This document shows positions 42,818 through 54,185 of a DNA stretch of 64,000 nucleotides, piece after piece. The position numbers and the translations under genes are program-made. Each line of letters starts with the position of its first letter. Position 1 is the first letter of the stretch. The notes under the pieces are model-generated. The model was not told the origin of the DNA. It ran no database searches and was given only the letters and a program-made list of their open reading frames with translations. Source of the stretch: Macrothele yani (lineage: Eukaryota > Arthropoda > Arachnida > Araneae > Macrothelidae); assembly GCA_039090855.1 (NCBI GenBank), contig CM077007.1, positions 17,471,515 to 17,535,514 on the forward strand, read 5' to 3'.

Positions 42818-43684
42818 TGGAGGGTGTTTTTCAGTCACTGAGCTGGGAAAACAAGGAGATAAAGATTAATGGAGATTATCTAACCCACCTTCGTTTTGCT
42901 GATGACGTAGTCATTTTTGCAACTAGCCCATCAGAGCTGCAGAGTATGATCCAGGAACTTGCTGACAAGAGTAAAGAAGTGGGATTAAAAATGAACTTTC
43001 AGAAGACAAAAGTGATGTTCAATGCTTTTACAAGAAATGAAGATTTATCGATTGATGGAGAAAAGCTGGAGATAACAGATACGTACGTTTATCTTGGACA
43101 GCAGATATCAAGTGAGGGTCACATTGATGAAGAAATTAATCGGCGTACAAAACTTGCCTGGAGAGCTTTTGGAAGAAACAGCATAATTTTCAAGAGCAAT
43201 ATGCCATTATGTCTTAAAAGAAAAGTGTTTGATCAATGCATCCTTCCAGTGCTTACGTATGGTGCAGAGACGAGGACCTTAACTAAAAGAGACATACAAA
43301 GGCTGCAGACAACTCAAAGAAGCATGGAGAGGTGCATGCTTGGTGTAACCAGGAGAGATAAGAAGAGGAATTCGTGGATCCGAAAAATGACAAGAGTGGA
43401 AGACATCATGATCAGAGTTAAATCCCTGAAATGGCAATGGGCTGGACATACTGCCAGAAGGACAGATCATCGATGGACAGCCGAAATTTTAGATTGGATT
43501 CCAAGGGACAGGAAAAGACCCAGAAGAAGACCACATGGGAGATGGGTGGATGAAATTCGAAAGTATGCAGGGGTGACATGGAGGAGACTGGCACAAGACA
43601 GACCGTTGTGGAGGAAACTTGGGGAGACCTTCGTCCAGCAGTGGATTGATAATGGTTGACAATGATGATGATGATGATGATGAT
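42818..43684 (+). mobile_element. RTE-type non-LTR retrotransposon, 5'-truncated
   Basis: The frame (43659 stop) starts within the RT: LTHLRFADDVVIFATSPSEL holds the FADD catalytic pair, followed by VGLKMNFQKTKVMF and TYVYLGQQISSEGHIDEEIN, CILPVLTYGAETRTLTKRD and the C-terminal RRPHGRWVDEIRK. The palm N-terminal motifs and apurinic endonuclease are missing. The 3' end is a GAT microsatellite, typical of RTE elements. ATAACACCCT occurs immediately before (about 42809-42818) and after the element (about 43682-43691), consistent with a TSD. The frame is otherwise open, implying a fairly recent insertion. Confidence 0.88.
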
Positions 43685-43691
43685 AACACCC

Positions 43692-44149
43692 TCTATACTG
43701 TATTGCGCCAATAAATAAACGGATTTATACCACGCTATTATAGTGGTATTGACTTGCTCGGTTGGTGTACTCTTTAGTGATATTTCATTTATTACTGGCG
43801 TGCAATATTTAAACGTCACTGCCAGTGATGTCATGCACTTCAGATAATTTTTTGTTAAAAATTTTCCCACGATAGTTTTGTTTTAAGTTCTTTAACGCTA
43901 TAGTGAGGGGGCTTAAACGCATTTACTGTTCCTCTGGCGTGATATGTGCGTCAAAGACTCCATGCTGCAAAATGATATAGTACCAAATTTATACTCCAAA
44001 AACTCATAGTGAAAAACCGGGACCAATCCGGATGCTTAGACAGAAGCCCAGGTCTCTGACCACTCTGGCATCGAAGTGCCTATGTACTCTTTTCACATAT
44101 TTTCAGTATGAGAGCGTTCGTCAGATTAGATAAAATGTTGAGGAATAAG
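43692..44149. other. Intergenic DNA
   Basis: Nothing was recognised. Confidence 0.45.
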
Positions 44150-44706
44150 GGATGTCTGACCCCAGGTCTTAAACAACAACCCTTAGAAGTACCCTTAAAA
44201 ATTCAGTAGCAGGTTGCACCAAAAAGTGGTGCTACACAAGCTGCACCACTTTCTGAGAAAAGCTACACCATCGTGAGTTGCAAAAAAACCAACAACATGG
44301 TGAAACTTTGTTCCATAATATGGTGCCGCATTGTACCATAATGTGGTGCACAGTTGCACCATGTTGTGGGGTTTTGTTTGCAAGACACAGTGGTGTATCT
44401 TTTCTCAGAAAATGGTGCAGCTGGTGTAGCGCCACTTTTTGGTGCAACCTATCACAACATTTTTAACAGTGTAGAGATTTGGGCTAGAGTGCCCGACAGG
44501 AAAGTTACACGGAAGTGAGGTAGAAAGGAGGAGGAAGGCACCTTTATTTATAACAGATGGGCCAGTACCTGGAGTCCTACGGCTGAATGTGCTCATCCGA
44601 CGCACGGCGGATATTTAGTGGTTCGAGCGTTCGTACCTGCCTGGGATCGAACCTGAGACCTCTCCGTAGCAGTCACGGACGTCGACCACTAGGCTATCCG
44701 CGGCAC
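44150..44706 (-). mobile_element. SINE3 copy split by a foldback MITE
   Basis: In reverse orientation the head GCCGCGGATAGCCTAGTGG, B-box AGGTTCGATCCC and core AATATCCGCCGTGCGTCGGA lead to GACCTGGGGTCAGACATCCC. The 3' third is separated from the rest by 44195-44470, which holds the MITE. Confidence 0.88.
44208..44452. mobile_element. Foldback MITE, ~245 bp, near-palindromic
   Basis: Ends AGGTTGCACCAAAAAGTGG and CCACTTTTTGGTGCAACCT are inverted copies, and complementarity continues inward with interruptions (TGCACCACTTTCTGAGAAAA versus TTTTCTCAGAAAATGGTGCA). The centre repeats variants of GTTGCACCATG. It encodes nothing, and its superfamily is unknown. Confidence 0.85.
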
Positions 44707-44709
44707 TGA

Positions 44710-45780
44710 GAGCGCAGGTGTTGAAAAGGCCGCTATTAATGTAGCTGCGGTGTGGCATATTGCTATATATCATTCCTGAATTCCAATTCAGTAATTATAT
44801 GATCGCAAATTTTGTTAAAGGTACTTTTTAGAACATTTTGGGAAATTGTATCGTGATTTAAATTTGCATGGACACACTTCCGCTTATGAAGTGCGATGAG
44901 TTCAGAATGTCTATGCCCTGCTCGGATTTCAATAGCGTTTCTTGAATAGCTACTGAACGATTCCAAACACACTGCTTAAACTAAGTTCGTCCCATATTCT
45001 CATCCCCCCCTCCCTTCTCTTTTCACGAAACAGTTAAAACACTACACGGTTTTAAAACACGGGTCACAGAAAAAAAAAGATAGTACCGTGAAATGAGAAG
45101 TCCGCTGGAATAAGAAAGAAATGGACAATGAAATGTTATCTAGAGCGACCTGGTGAATGTCCGGAGCAAATAAAAAAAGAAGAAAAAATGCAATCGCGAA
45201 ATACAACAAAAGAACTCGTGTGACGTCTTCGTTGAATGTAAAGGGTCTACGCAATTGGGGTAAATGGAATTTCCATCATCCATGACCACGGTTAAGATTT
45301 CCGTTCGAATTTCTTTCTTCTTTTTTTTTTTTTTTTTACTTCTGCTGTTCCTCTCTTCCCCTCCCGAGAAATACATGTCTGTGATTAAGTACTTTTTCTC
45401 ATGTCTTCACCCAGACCGTTTCTGATCGATATAAAATGTTTGATCGTGCGTACCTTTACACGAATGGATATGTTGATCGAGGCCGCCACGAATAGTACGA
45501 AAAAAAAAAAAATAGAATATAAAATGATTTAGCCATTAATGGTAAGTAATTTACCTACTCAAACTGAATTGGTTATTGTGAATGTTGTACAAGAGAAAAT
45601 CCACTCAGAACATCATTGTTTGCACTATATACAGGGGAAATTTAAAAATAGAAATGAGAACATGCATTAAGTCTACAGTCGAAAAATAAAAACAGATATT
45701 AAGATACTCTAATTTACTTTTTAACCTACACATATTCATAATACCCAGAAGACATCGCAACCTTCGAAATAAAACTTTGA
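44710..45780. other. Intergenic DNA
   Basis: AT-rich with a poly(T) run at about 45321-45338. No gene was recognised. Confidence 0.45.
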
Positions 45781-45782
45781 CG

Positions 45783-45955
45783 CTCCAGTGTGTAAGTGGT
45801 CAGAGGCACTGCCTTTCGACCATAGAAGAGTTCGAGCTCCTGATTAGGCATGGGTCGTGTATTTGTCTACTTGCACTGGTTCTGATGCCCCCTGGAACAA
45901 GTGACCACTGCTCGTAGCCCCAAGAGTTGCTCATGATGATCGTTGAACCCCTCTT
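45783..45955 (+). mobile_element. Old SINE1-like copy
   Basis: AGTTCGAGCTCCTGATTAGG, CCTGGAACAAGTGACCACTG and AGTTGCTCATGATGATCGTT follow the SINE1 order but are heavily diverged. An older subfamily is the likely explanation. Confidence 0.65.
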
Positions 45956-46011
45956 CCGCTCCTCCCCACCCACCCACCCCCAAAAAATTGCCCCTAAGAT
46001 TTATCTATGAA

Positions 46012-46090
46012 CCAGTGCTATCCAACTTCTATGGAGTCACGGGCTAGTGTTTTTAAAAGAATTAGACGGCGGGCCATATATTTGTAAATA
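46012..46090 (+). mobile_element. Possible hAT-type terminus
   Basis: CAGTGCTATCCAACTTCTAT and GGCGGGCCATAT resemble the ends of hAT elements (CAGNGGTNCCCAAC... and GCGGGCCA). No partner end or 8-bp TSD was established. A similar motif, GGGGTATTCAACCCGTGCCG, lies at about 46996. Confidence 0.3.
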
Positions 46091-46374
46091 TTAGGCCCAT
46101 AAGATGATGTAAATGTAAACCGTAAATGTCCTGCTTAATTTATTAAATCTTTAAGCTCTTTTGAGCATTATTAGAACAGTTGAAATTTCAAATTCTAAAA
46201 AAAGAACCTTTCATTTAATGAAAGCACTACGGATGATTAAATTCCACTAAAAGTTGTTGCATGTCCACTTCGATGCTTGCCGTTGAAAGTCAAAGTATTC
46301 TTCAATGTCATAACACAGAAAAGGCCCTCTCGCATATGTAAGTACTAGAGGTCTGCACGGGCTTTAATTTGGAA

Positions 46375-46930
46375 AGTCCAGCTCAGAATTTCTAATTTAC
46401 GGCTCGGCCCGGCCAGGGTTATAATTTCCAGTTTACGGCCTGAGTCAAAATTTTCAGTTTATGGCCCGGTCCGACTCAGGATTTCCAGTTTACAGCCCTG
46501 CCCGACTCAGGATTTCCAGTTCATTGCCCGGCCCGGCTCAGAATTTCTAATTTACGGCCCGGTCTGCGTCAGTATTTCCAGTTTTCGCCCGGCTCAGGAT
46601 TTCCAGTTTACGCCCCGGTGCTGCTCAAAATTTTCAGTTTACGACCCGGTCCTGCTCAGAATTTCCAGTTTGCTATCCGGCCTGGCTCAGGATTTTCAAT
46701 TTGCGGCCCTGCCCGACTCAGGATTTCCAGTTTACGGCCCGGCTCAGAATTTCCAATTTACGACCCGGCCTGGCTCAGGATTTCCAGTTTGCGGCCCTGT
46801 CCGGCTCAGGATTTCCAGTTTACGGCCCGGCCGGCTCAAGATTTCTAGTTTACCGCCCGGCCCGGCTCAGAATTTCTAATTTACGGCCCGGCGTGGGTCA
46901 GAATTTTCAGTTTACGGCCCGATCCGACCG
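46375..46930 (+). repeat. G+C-rich minisatellite, ~30-bp unit, about 18 copies
   Basis: The unit is roughly CCCGGCTCAGGATTTCCAGT followed by TTACGGCCCGG, with alternation between TTTCCAGTTT, TTTTCAGTTT and TTCTAATTTA. Three frames are open across it because the unit lacks stops. They are not genes. Confidence 0.92.
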
Positions 46931-47196
46931 CTTAAGACTTGCATCAAGCATTCCCCGCCACTTATTGCAAATAACGCTGGGCTTTCTCTAGAGAGGGGTA
47001 TTCAACCCGTGCCGCGCGGATCACTTTTAATGGCCCGCGAGCAGGGAAGTCGCTAGACGAAATTGACGGGTGGGCGAGTATTATTTTAAGAAATCATTTT
47101 TAGTACTTTTTACTACTGGCTACACAGGAATTCGGCACAGCCCCCCTCCCCCCATCCTGTCCTGGACACACACACACACACACACACCTGTCACGA

Positions 47197-47422
47197 GCCG
47201 CCCCGGTGGCGCAGTGGTCTAAGCGATGGCTTCTGATCATTCACACGGAAGGGGTCCGGGTTCGAATCCCGATGAGGCATGGATGTTGTGTTTGTCTTAC
47301 GGCACTGGCTCTCTCCCTTCCCTGGAACCAGTGACCCTAAATTAGGGACGGGCGACTGCTTATAGCCCATTGAGTTGCTCACGGTGGTCGTAAAACCTCC
47401 AAACAAAAAAAAAAAAAAAAAA
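47197..47422 (+). mobile_element. SINE1 copy
   Basis: Full-length with a poly(A) tail. TSD ACACCTGTCACGA just before (about 47184-47196) and after (about 47423-47435). A CA repeat precedes it. Confidence 0.95.
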
Positions 47423-47439
47423 ACACCTGTCACGAACTG

Positions 47440-48120
47440 GAACGACTAAACCGGGCCGGGAATTTTAGTCTTAAGGTCAACCTCTAAACACAAGTACCTA
47501 CAGGGGATATCTCATAAATTCTGTCATGAAAAAATTCTTGATGAAAGAAAACTCCTGAAGTATGCATTGTAAAACGAATTCATTCGTGAACAGATTTTAA
47601 CAATAAATTAACGATGAAAGAATTTTAAAAATCCGCTCATGATTGAATATAGTATCGAACCATGTCAAAACTGGGTGTTGTACCAGATTAAAGATTATTA
47701 TTTTCCCATAAAAATTTTGTTTCTACAAAAAACCAATAAAAAACTCGATTCCCTTGTAGACTCCCATTTCCTACTAAATCACGGTAAAGATAATTCTGAA
47801 AGTTGAAATGTGCTTTTCCTACGCATTATTTTTTGTATTTATTTGATCACTCATCGCCTACAGCGCAACAATATTGTTATAACGTCCTCGAATGGGCGCA
47901 TTTTTTAAGTATTCCCATCATTTTGGCCCATCAACCAGTACTGGTAAATCGTTGTTTCCAGTCGTAGCTAGGGCAGGGCATGCGCAGCTCAAGAGAGGGC
48001 ACAAATCTCACTGCGTACAATCTAATTGGAATTGAAACTTTTGCACCAGTTTCTGATAGTTTTTTCGCGCTGTACTTTTTCATTTGCCCATTTACATACA
48101 GCATTTGCTTATAAAATACG
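47440..48120. other. Intergenic DNA
   Basis: No gene or repeat was recognised. Confidence 0.45.
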
Positions 48121-48125
48121 TTTCG

Positions 48126-48294
48126 CCAGTTCGGGTCTGGGTTCGAATCGCGGTGAGGAATGAATATTATGTTTGTCTTACGGCACTGGGTCTCTCCTTT
48201 CCCTGGAACCAGTGGCCCTAAATTAGGGACGGTCGACTGCTTATAGCCCACTGAGTTTCTCACGGTGGTTGTTAAGCCTCCAATAAAAAAAAAA
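48126..48294 (+). mobile_element. SINE1 copy, 5'-truncated, at the paralogous Penelope-like site
   Basis: It starts at TTCGGGTCTGGGTTCGAATC and ends in poly(A) next to TTCAAAAACATCG, the same junction as the SINE at 36936-37160. The two are therefore one ancestral insertion seen in two duplicates. Confidence 0.85.
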
Positions 48295-49097
48295 AAATTC
48301 AAAAACATCGTTAAAAAGTATGGAGTAAATGTAGCTATTAAATCTCCTGCGTTTATATACAACACAATGCCTAAAAGCAAACCGCCAGTATATAAACAAA
48401 AGAAAGCTCGATATACCACTAATCAAAAAGTTTACGATATACCACTAATCAAAAAGTTTACGATATACCCCTAATCTATCCAGACGGCAGTACAAAATCA
48501 TATATGCCGCCCCGGTGGCGCAGTGGTCTAAGCGATTGCTTCTGATCATTCGTCCGAAAGGGGTCCGGGTTCGAATCCCGATGAGGCATGGATGTTGTGC
48601 TTGTCTTACGGCACTGGCTCTCTCCCTTCCCTGGAACCAGTGACCCTAAATTAGGGACGGGCGACTGCTTATAGCCCATTGAGTTGCTCACGGTGGTCGT
48701 TAAACCTCCAATCAAAAAAAAAAAATCATATGTTGGGTTAACTAAAGCAACACTCCAGGTAAGGAGCAAGGAACATAAAAGAGACTTTAAAGACGGGAAA
48801 ACGACAACCGCTTTATGCAGGGAAGTCACACAAAAAGGAGCAACGCCACTTTGTAGCATAACGAAAAGAATATCACCCTATACAAGCTACATTGGCGTGA
48901 AAGTCTGGAGATCATCACCCACATACACCTATTCTACGAAAGCTTGTCTTTTGAGCTATCAGATGTCTGGAGGAATCTCCTGAACAAGCATCAAAGAAAC
49001 ATCAGGTAATCCCTCTCCATGCCGCATGCACGTTTAAAATACGGACCTCAACGTGAAATGGAACAGTTTGATAATATCAAAATTTTTGAATTCTAAC
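48295..49097 (+). pseudogene. Penelope-like element, RT thumb plus GIY-YIG fragment, paralogue 2
   Basis: The frame reads FKNIVKKYGVNVAIKSPAFI then YNTMPKSKPPVYKQKKARY, with a 29-bp tandem duplication (about 48415-48470, CGATATACCACTAATCAAAA). After a SINE1 insertion (48504-48722) it gives YVGLTKATLQVRSKEHKRDF, TALCREVTQKGATPLCSITK and SPYTSYIGVKVWRSSPTYT, where the frame shifts. YVGLT and R-x3-EH correspond to conserved GIY-YIG positions. This paralogue keeps the TALCRE segment that paralogue 1 lacks. Confidence 0.75.
48504..48722 (+). mobile_element. SINE1 copy inside paralogue 2
   Basis: Full-length. TSD AAATCATAT at 48495-48503 and 48723-48731. It is absent from paralogue 1 at the corresponding AAATCATACG, so it inserted after the duplication. 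Confidence 0.93.
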
Positions 49098-49110
49098 AGA
49101 TTTATAAGTT

Positions 49111-49358
49111 ATATTATGAAAGAAATACGGGATTACACCATGTAATACAAATTTTGAAGATGACAGTCCGATTTTTGGTGTAAATGTGACAAGGATGGAA
49201 AGTCAGATAACATCCGAAAACTGGGCTCTATCTGGGAGACGCGGGTTCGAGTCCCGCTCCAGGACGATGAAAATTTTCAAGTTTTCGGATATTATCTGAC
49301 TTTCCATCCTTGTCACATTTACACCAAAAATCGGACTGTCATCTTCAAAATTTGTATT
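49111..49358. mobile_element. Palindrome-flanked tRNA-like SINE, copy 2
   Basis: Inverted arms 49139-49217 and 49280-49358 (AATACAAATTTTGAAGATGA ... GATAACATCCGAAAACT) differ at one position. The tRNA-like core is shortened to GGGCTCTATCTGGGAGACGC then GGGTTCGAGTCCCGC, without the 5' half. TSD AGATTTATAAGTT at 49098-49110 and 49359-49371 proves insertion as a unit. Confidence 0.9.
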
Positions 49359-49400
49359 AGATTTATAAGTTGCTGTTTTTAAGAAGGCTTTGATAGCACC

Positions 49401-49447
49401 AGTAAGGGCTGCACCAGGAGACGAAGCCTCCTGGTGCAGCCCTTACT
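49401..49447. repeat. 20-bp perfect hairpin, 7-base loop
   Basis: AGTAAGGGCTGCACCAGGAG pairs with CTCCTGGTGCAGCCCTTACT around ACGAAGC. Paralogue 1 near 37730-37750 has only one arm (CCTCCTGGTGCAGCACGAA). Confidence 0.85.
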
Positions 49448-49449
49448 CG

Positions 49450-49840
49450 TGGGGACCTGTAGTAAGTACTTCCAAACGTTGAAACAACTTCTGATCCCAA
49501 TTTTCTTACGTTTGGGTATTTCTCAGTGAAAAAAAAAGTTTAAACAAATCTGCTTCAGTTTGTGTTCGAGTTCTTATAAATCCATCAGCTTGAAATTCAC
49601 TTAATTCCATTTGATAAATGGGGTTTTTGTTTTTAATGCCTACATTTAATGGGTAGGTGAACAGACGTATGCTTGGTTTGAGTTCGTCAAATTGTTTATA
49701 CCTGTCGTCAAAATTCTTAATACCCTGGTACATGGTTCGTACGCTCCTTGAAAACCTTGAAAATTCCTTGAAAAAAAGTTCATTTTCAAGTACTTGAAAG
49801 TACTTGAAAAAAACCGTAAATTGTGCTCGAAATTTTTTTC

Positions 49841-49875
<35 letters not shown>

Positions 49876-50230
49876 AAGTAATGATATGAAAGAGCATATG
49901 TAAAATAACTGTTTGTGGTGAAAAGTTGTATAGGAGATTTCTGTGTAGTTTGATAAAAAACACCAAGCTGACCAAATAGTGCAGAACTCGTATTTAACTC
50001 AGGGGAGTGTGTGGACAGCTGGTTCCTCGGCTATGACATCACTATAGGGTAACACATCAGCCATGGAAGTAAAATATGTGGAATGATGTATTCGCTAATT
50101 GTGATGGGCTTCGATTGATTGGAGTTGGGGACGCGTTCTTGTCGGAGGGTGAATACAAAAATAATTTACCCTTTCCAAATAATTGCACAGAATAAAATGA
50201 TTTTGATGAACACCAAAACAGTGCTGCGGC
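49450..50230. other. Non-coding DNA with a poly(T) run
   Basis: A T tract of more than 30 bases lies at about 49841-49874. A short direct repeat CTTGAAAA recurs at 49748-49810. No gene was recognised. Confidence 0.45.
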
Positions 50231-50237
50231 AGTTCAA

Positions 50238-50935
50238 AGTTAATAAAATAAACCAACAGAGGGCAGAGGTAACAGGCATGCCATTAAAATAAACAAACAG
50301 AAAGAGGGCAGAGGGTAACAGGCATGCCATTAAAATAAACCAACAGAGGGTAACAAGCATGCCATTAAAATAAACCAACAGTGGGCAACAGGCACGCCAT
50401 TAAAATAAACCAACAGAGGGCAGAGGGTAACAGGCATGCCATTAAAATAAACCAACAGAAAGAGGGCAGAGGGTAACAGGCATGCCATTAAAATAAACCA
50501 ACAGAGGGCAGAGGTAACAGGCATGCCATTAAAATAAACCAACAGAAAGAGGGTAACAGGCATGCCATTAAAATAAACCAACAGAGGGTAACAGGCATGC
50601 CATTAAAATAAACCAACAGAGGGTAACAGGCATGCCATTAAAATAAACCAACAGTGGGTAACAGGCATGCCATTAAAATAAACCAACAGAGGGTAACAGG
50701 CATGCCATTAAAATAAACCAACAGTGGGCAGAGGGTAACAGGCATGCCATTAAAATAAACCAACAGAGGGCAGAGGGTAACAGGCATGCCATTAAAATGG
50801 ACCAACAGAGGGCAGAGGGTAACAGGCATGCCATTAAAATAAACCAACAGATGGCAGAGGGAACAGGTATGCCATTAAAATAAACCAACAGAGGGCAGAG
50901 GGTAACGGGCATGCCATTGAAGATGTACCCGTCCC
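50238..50935 (+). repeat. Minisatellite with variable-length units (~28-45 bp)
   Basis: The constant part GGCATGCCATTAAAATAAAC then CAACAG alternates with a variable spacer built from GAGGGCA and GAGGGTAA. About 18 units are present. The hydrophobic reverse-strand frames are artefacts. Confidence 0.93.
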
Positions 50936-50939
50936 AGCT

Positions 50940-51875
50940 AAGTTTAAGGGCTTCAACTTGCTGAAATACCTACCTACTGACTGACCGATACCACACACAA
51001 ATATGATAATTTGATTTTTAAAAGTCCTAGAAAAGTGCTTAAATTTATTTTGCTTGAGAAGAGTACAAACCTTGTAATAAGATCGTCGACCTAAGGAACA
51101 ATACTTTAAAATCTATCGTATCACCAAATATTGTCATTTCATCAAAAAGCCTCTTGCAGGATTGGAAATTGGTCCAAGTGTTTCTCTCTAGATTTGATTT
51201 TAACAATGGCAGCTTGTTACGAAAACCAGTTATATGGCTGTTTACAGATGATTTGGTCTTTCAGCGCGATATTTAACGCACTCAGATGCTGCGTGATATC
51301 TGTTAGGAAAACTAGTGACCTAAGGAAAACCACATCACTGAGACTTTTACTTAAATCAGTAATACATTTTATTTTTACCAATGAAAAGAAGCGAAGTTAT
51401 TTCCGAAGTTGGGAAAATCTCACTTAAGATTTTCAAGCACCGAACCAACGGATTCGATTGTGCAGCAGAAAATCACCATCGTATTCGGCATCAAATTCAT
51501 CTAAAAATGTTTTGAATTTTCTATGCGTAAAGAGAACGGGATTAAGCTACTAATTGTTATTTTTTTTTTATTTTCAAAACCTTATCCATCGTATTTGATA
51601 AAATCTCCCCGAAGACCCGCATAATGCTTGTTGGTGTAAAACGCAGTGCAGCATTTCAGAATTAATTCAATCTCTTTTCAGTCCGAAACGCCATCTATGT
51701 ATCAAAAAATTGTGTTTGGCTGGCCGCCAGTTGGGCAGCACCGTTCTAGACCACGAACACCAAAGGAAACTAATAATAATAAAAAAAACACAGTACTTCG
51801 ATATCAAATGCAAATATTAATTATAAAAATTGGAGTGCAGCCTTGGATTAGGCCATGTCTAACGCTAAGCTCTTG
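50940..51875. other. Intergenic DNA
   Basis: A 98-residue frame at 51131-51427 shows nothing recognisable. CTCAGATGCTGCGTGATATC near 51279 may belong to a decayed transposon on either strand, unproven. Confidence 0.35.
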
Positions 51876-51879
51876 ATAT

Positions 51880-52851
51880 ACGTAGCTTGTCCAAAACACT
51901 TGAGAATATTTTTTATAAAAAATGGGTAATACTGCGTTCGACTTTGGCACGAGCCTCGAAAAACGGTAGTCGTTGTAATAACCATTGCAACAGGCCACAC
52001 CTGTTTATCACGCATGTGTCGTCGACAGTGCGCAAAGCGTTGTTTCATGAATTCCTATCAAGTGTTTTCCAGCTGTGAGTTTTCGAAAAAATGGATGAGA
52101 AAGAGGAGCAAAGATGCGCCATTAAATTTTGTTGTCGACTTAAGAAGTCTGTCGGAGAGACTTTCCGTCTTATGCAAGAGGCTTATAAAGATGAACGTCT
52201 AGGAAAATCAACGATTTCCAGATGGCATAAAGAATTTATGAATGGTTATGAGTCGGCAGCTTTAATAGTGCAATAGGAAGAACTTCGACGACTGTTACAG
52301 AGATTAACCCCAATACAATAGGTGTTATTATACGGGAATGCAGACACCTATCAATTAGAGATATCGAAGATGTATGGTTCACGTTTAAAAATTATCAATT
52401 CACAAAATTTGGACCCAGCATCTGGGCATGAAACGAGATTATTCAACTTGGGCTCCCCATTTCTTTTCATGTGCGGACCAATGTAAGGCCGCACATGGTG
52501 AGTACTGGTGTTTCGTATTTGGAAAAAATGAATATTAAGTTGATGCCCCAACTTGCATATCGTCCAGACTTGTCACCAAATGACTTCTGATTCTTCCCCA
52601 TTTTAAAAAAGACATTACTGGGACGACAACTTGAGACTGAAAAACAGCTTAATACAGCTGCTCAGGGGTGCTTCAACAGCATTTCAGAAGAAGAATTCCA
52701 GAAAACTTTCAAAAAGTGGGAGTAACGTTGGGACACCTCTATTCCATGCAATGGATAGTATTTCGAAAAAGACAACCACTTCCTTGATAATTAAGGTATA
52801 CGCAATGTTTTTTATAATAACATTCTCAGTTGTTTTGGGACAACCCTTGTA
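51880..52851 (+). mobile_element. mariner-type deletion derivative
   Basis: The ends GCTTGTCCAAAACACTTGAG and TCAGTTGTTTTGGGACAACC are imperfect inverted copies. The N-terminal domain is readable at 52091-52276: EEQRCAIKFCCRLKKSVGET then STISRWHKEFMNGYESA. Later frame-broken pieces read LGRQLETEKQ-like and EEEFQKTFKKWE-like mariner C-terminal phrases around 52620-52730. The central catalytic region is largely missing. Confidence 0.75.
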
Positions 52852-52904
52852 AGATCTAAGCTACCTGGTGGTGTCGCTTAAGATATAATAATAATAATTT
52901 TAAT

Positions 52905-54151
52905 AATATGCTTCAGACCCAACATCTGGAACACAAAGAAATCAAGAAAAATCTAGCCGCCAAATACAACCAAAGGCTGAAGAGGCTAATGAAGACCAAG
53001 CTCAACGCTCGAAGCATCACCAGGGCCATCAACAGATACGCAGTGCCGGTCCTTACGTGTTTATTCGGTATCATGAAGTGGATCACCACAGAGCTAGAGG
53101 AAATAATGCTCAATACCAGGACAACCCTTACTAAACATCTCCAGCACACCTGAAATCAGCTGTAGAATGGTTGATCATTGGCCAGGCAGAAGGAGGACAA
53201 GGAATAATGTATCTCCTGGAACACCGAGATAAAGAGATCAGCAGCCTCAGAAAATACTTCCATCAGAGCATAGTGCCTCTTCACCAAGCAATGAACCAGA
53301 GTGACAAGGAGTACACAGCCCTAGACCTCTTAACCCAGAACATCGAAATTAGAGCTAGGGAGCGAATAGAAGCAGCTTGGGGAAAGAAAGTTCTAGATGG
53401 AAGGCAACGATCTTCAAGCCAACCATGTAGGTAAGACTGCCCCCAATGCATGGCTAACAAACTCATCCCTCTTACCTGAGACCGAAGGGTTTCTAATGGC
53501 TATATAAGTTCAAGTTGTGCACACCAGGAGCTATGGGAATCTTATCCTGAAGGACACGTCAGTAGAAAGCAACACATGTCGGCAATGCCATCAAGCGCCA
53601 GAGACCATCCTACATATCACAGCAGGGTGCGGAATCCTAAAAAAAACAGAGTACACGAACAGGCACAATGAAGTCTCCAGGATCCTGCATCAGAAACTGG
53701 CAAGAAAGCACCACCTCATTATACAACTGAGCTAGTCCTCGACTACAAGTATGAATCTACAACGCTTCTAGAGAACAACACCCATAAGATGTGTTGAGTC
53801 AGATCGATCAGAAGAAGTAAGACCATCACACATAACCCGCCCGACGTCATCCTGGGCAACAAGGAGAAGTCAGCATACCTAACTGACATAGCAGTGGTCA
53901 ACACGTGCAATGTCCAAAAGACTCACGGAGAAAAGCTGTGAAGCCCCGGTGGCGCAGTGGTCTAAGGCCCTGGCCTCTGATCATTCGTCCGTAAAAGGTC
54001 CGGGTTCGAATCCCGGTCGGGCATGGATGTTGTGTTTGTCTCACGGCACTGGCTCTCTCCCTTCCCTGGAACCAATGACCCTAAATTAGGGACGGGCGAC
54101 TGCTTATAGCCCACCCATTGAGTTGCTCACGGTGGTCGTTAAACCTCCAAT

Positions 54152-54185
<34 letters not shown>

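Noticed and set aside
46618..46991. Overlapping proline/glycine-rich frames
   Set aside because: They are translations of the minisatellite in three frames with no stop in the unit.
50166..50912. Hydrophobic repeat proteins (LLVYFNGMPVTLC pattern)
   Set aside because: They are minisatellite translations on the reverse strand. No start context or non-repeat domain is present.
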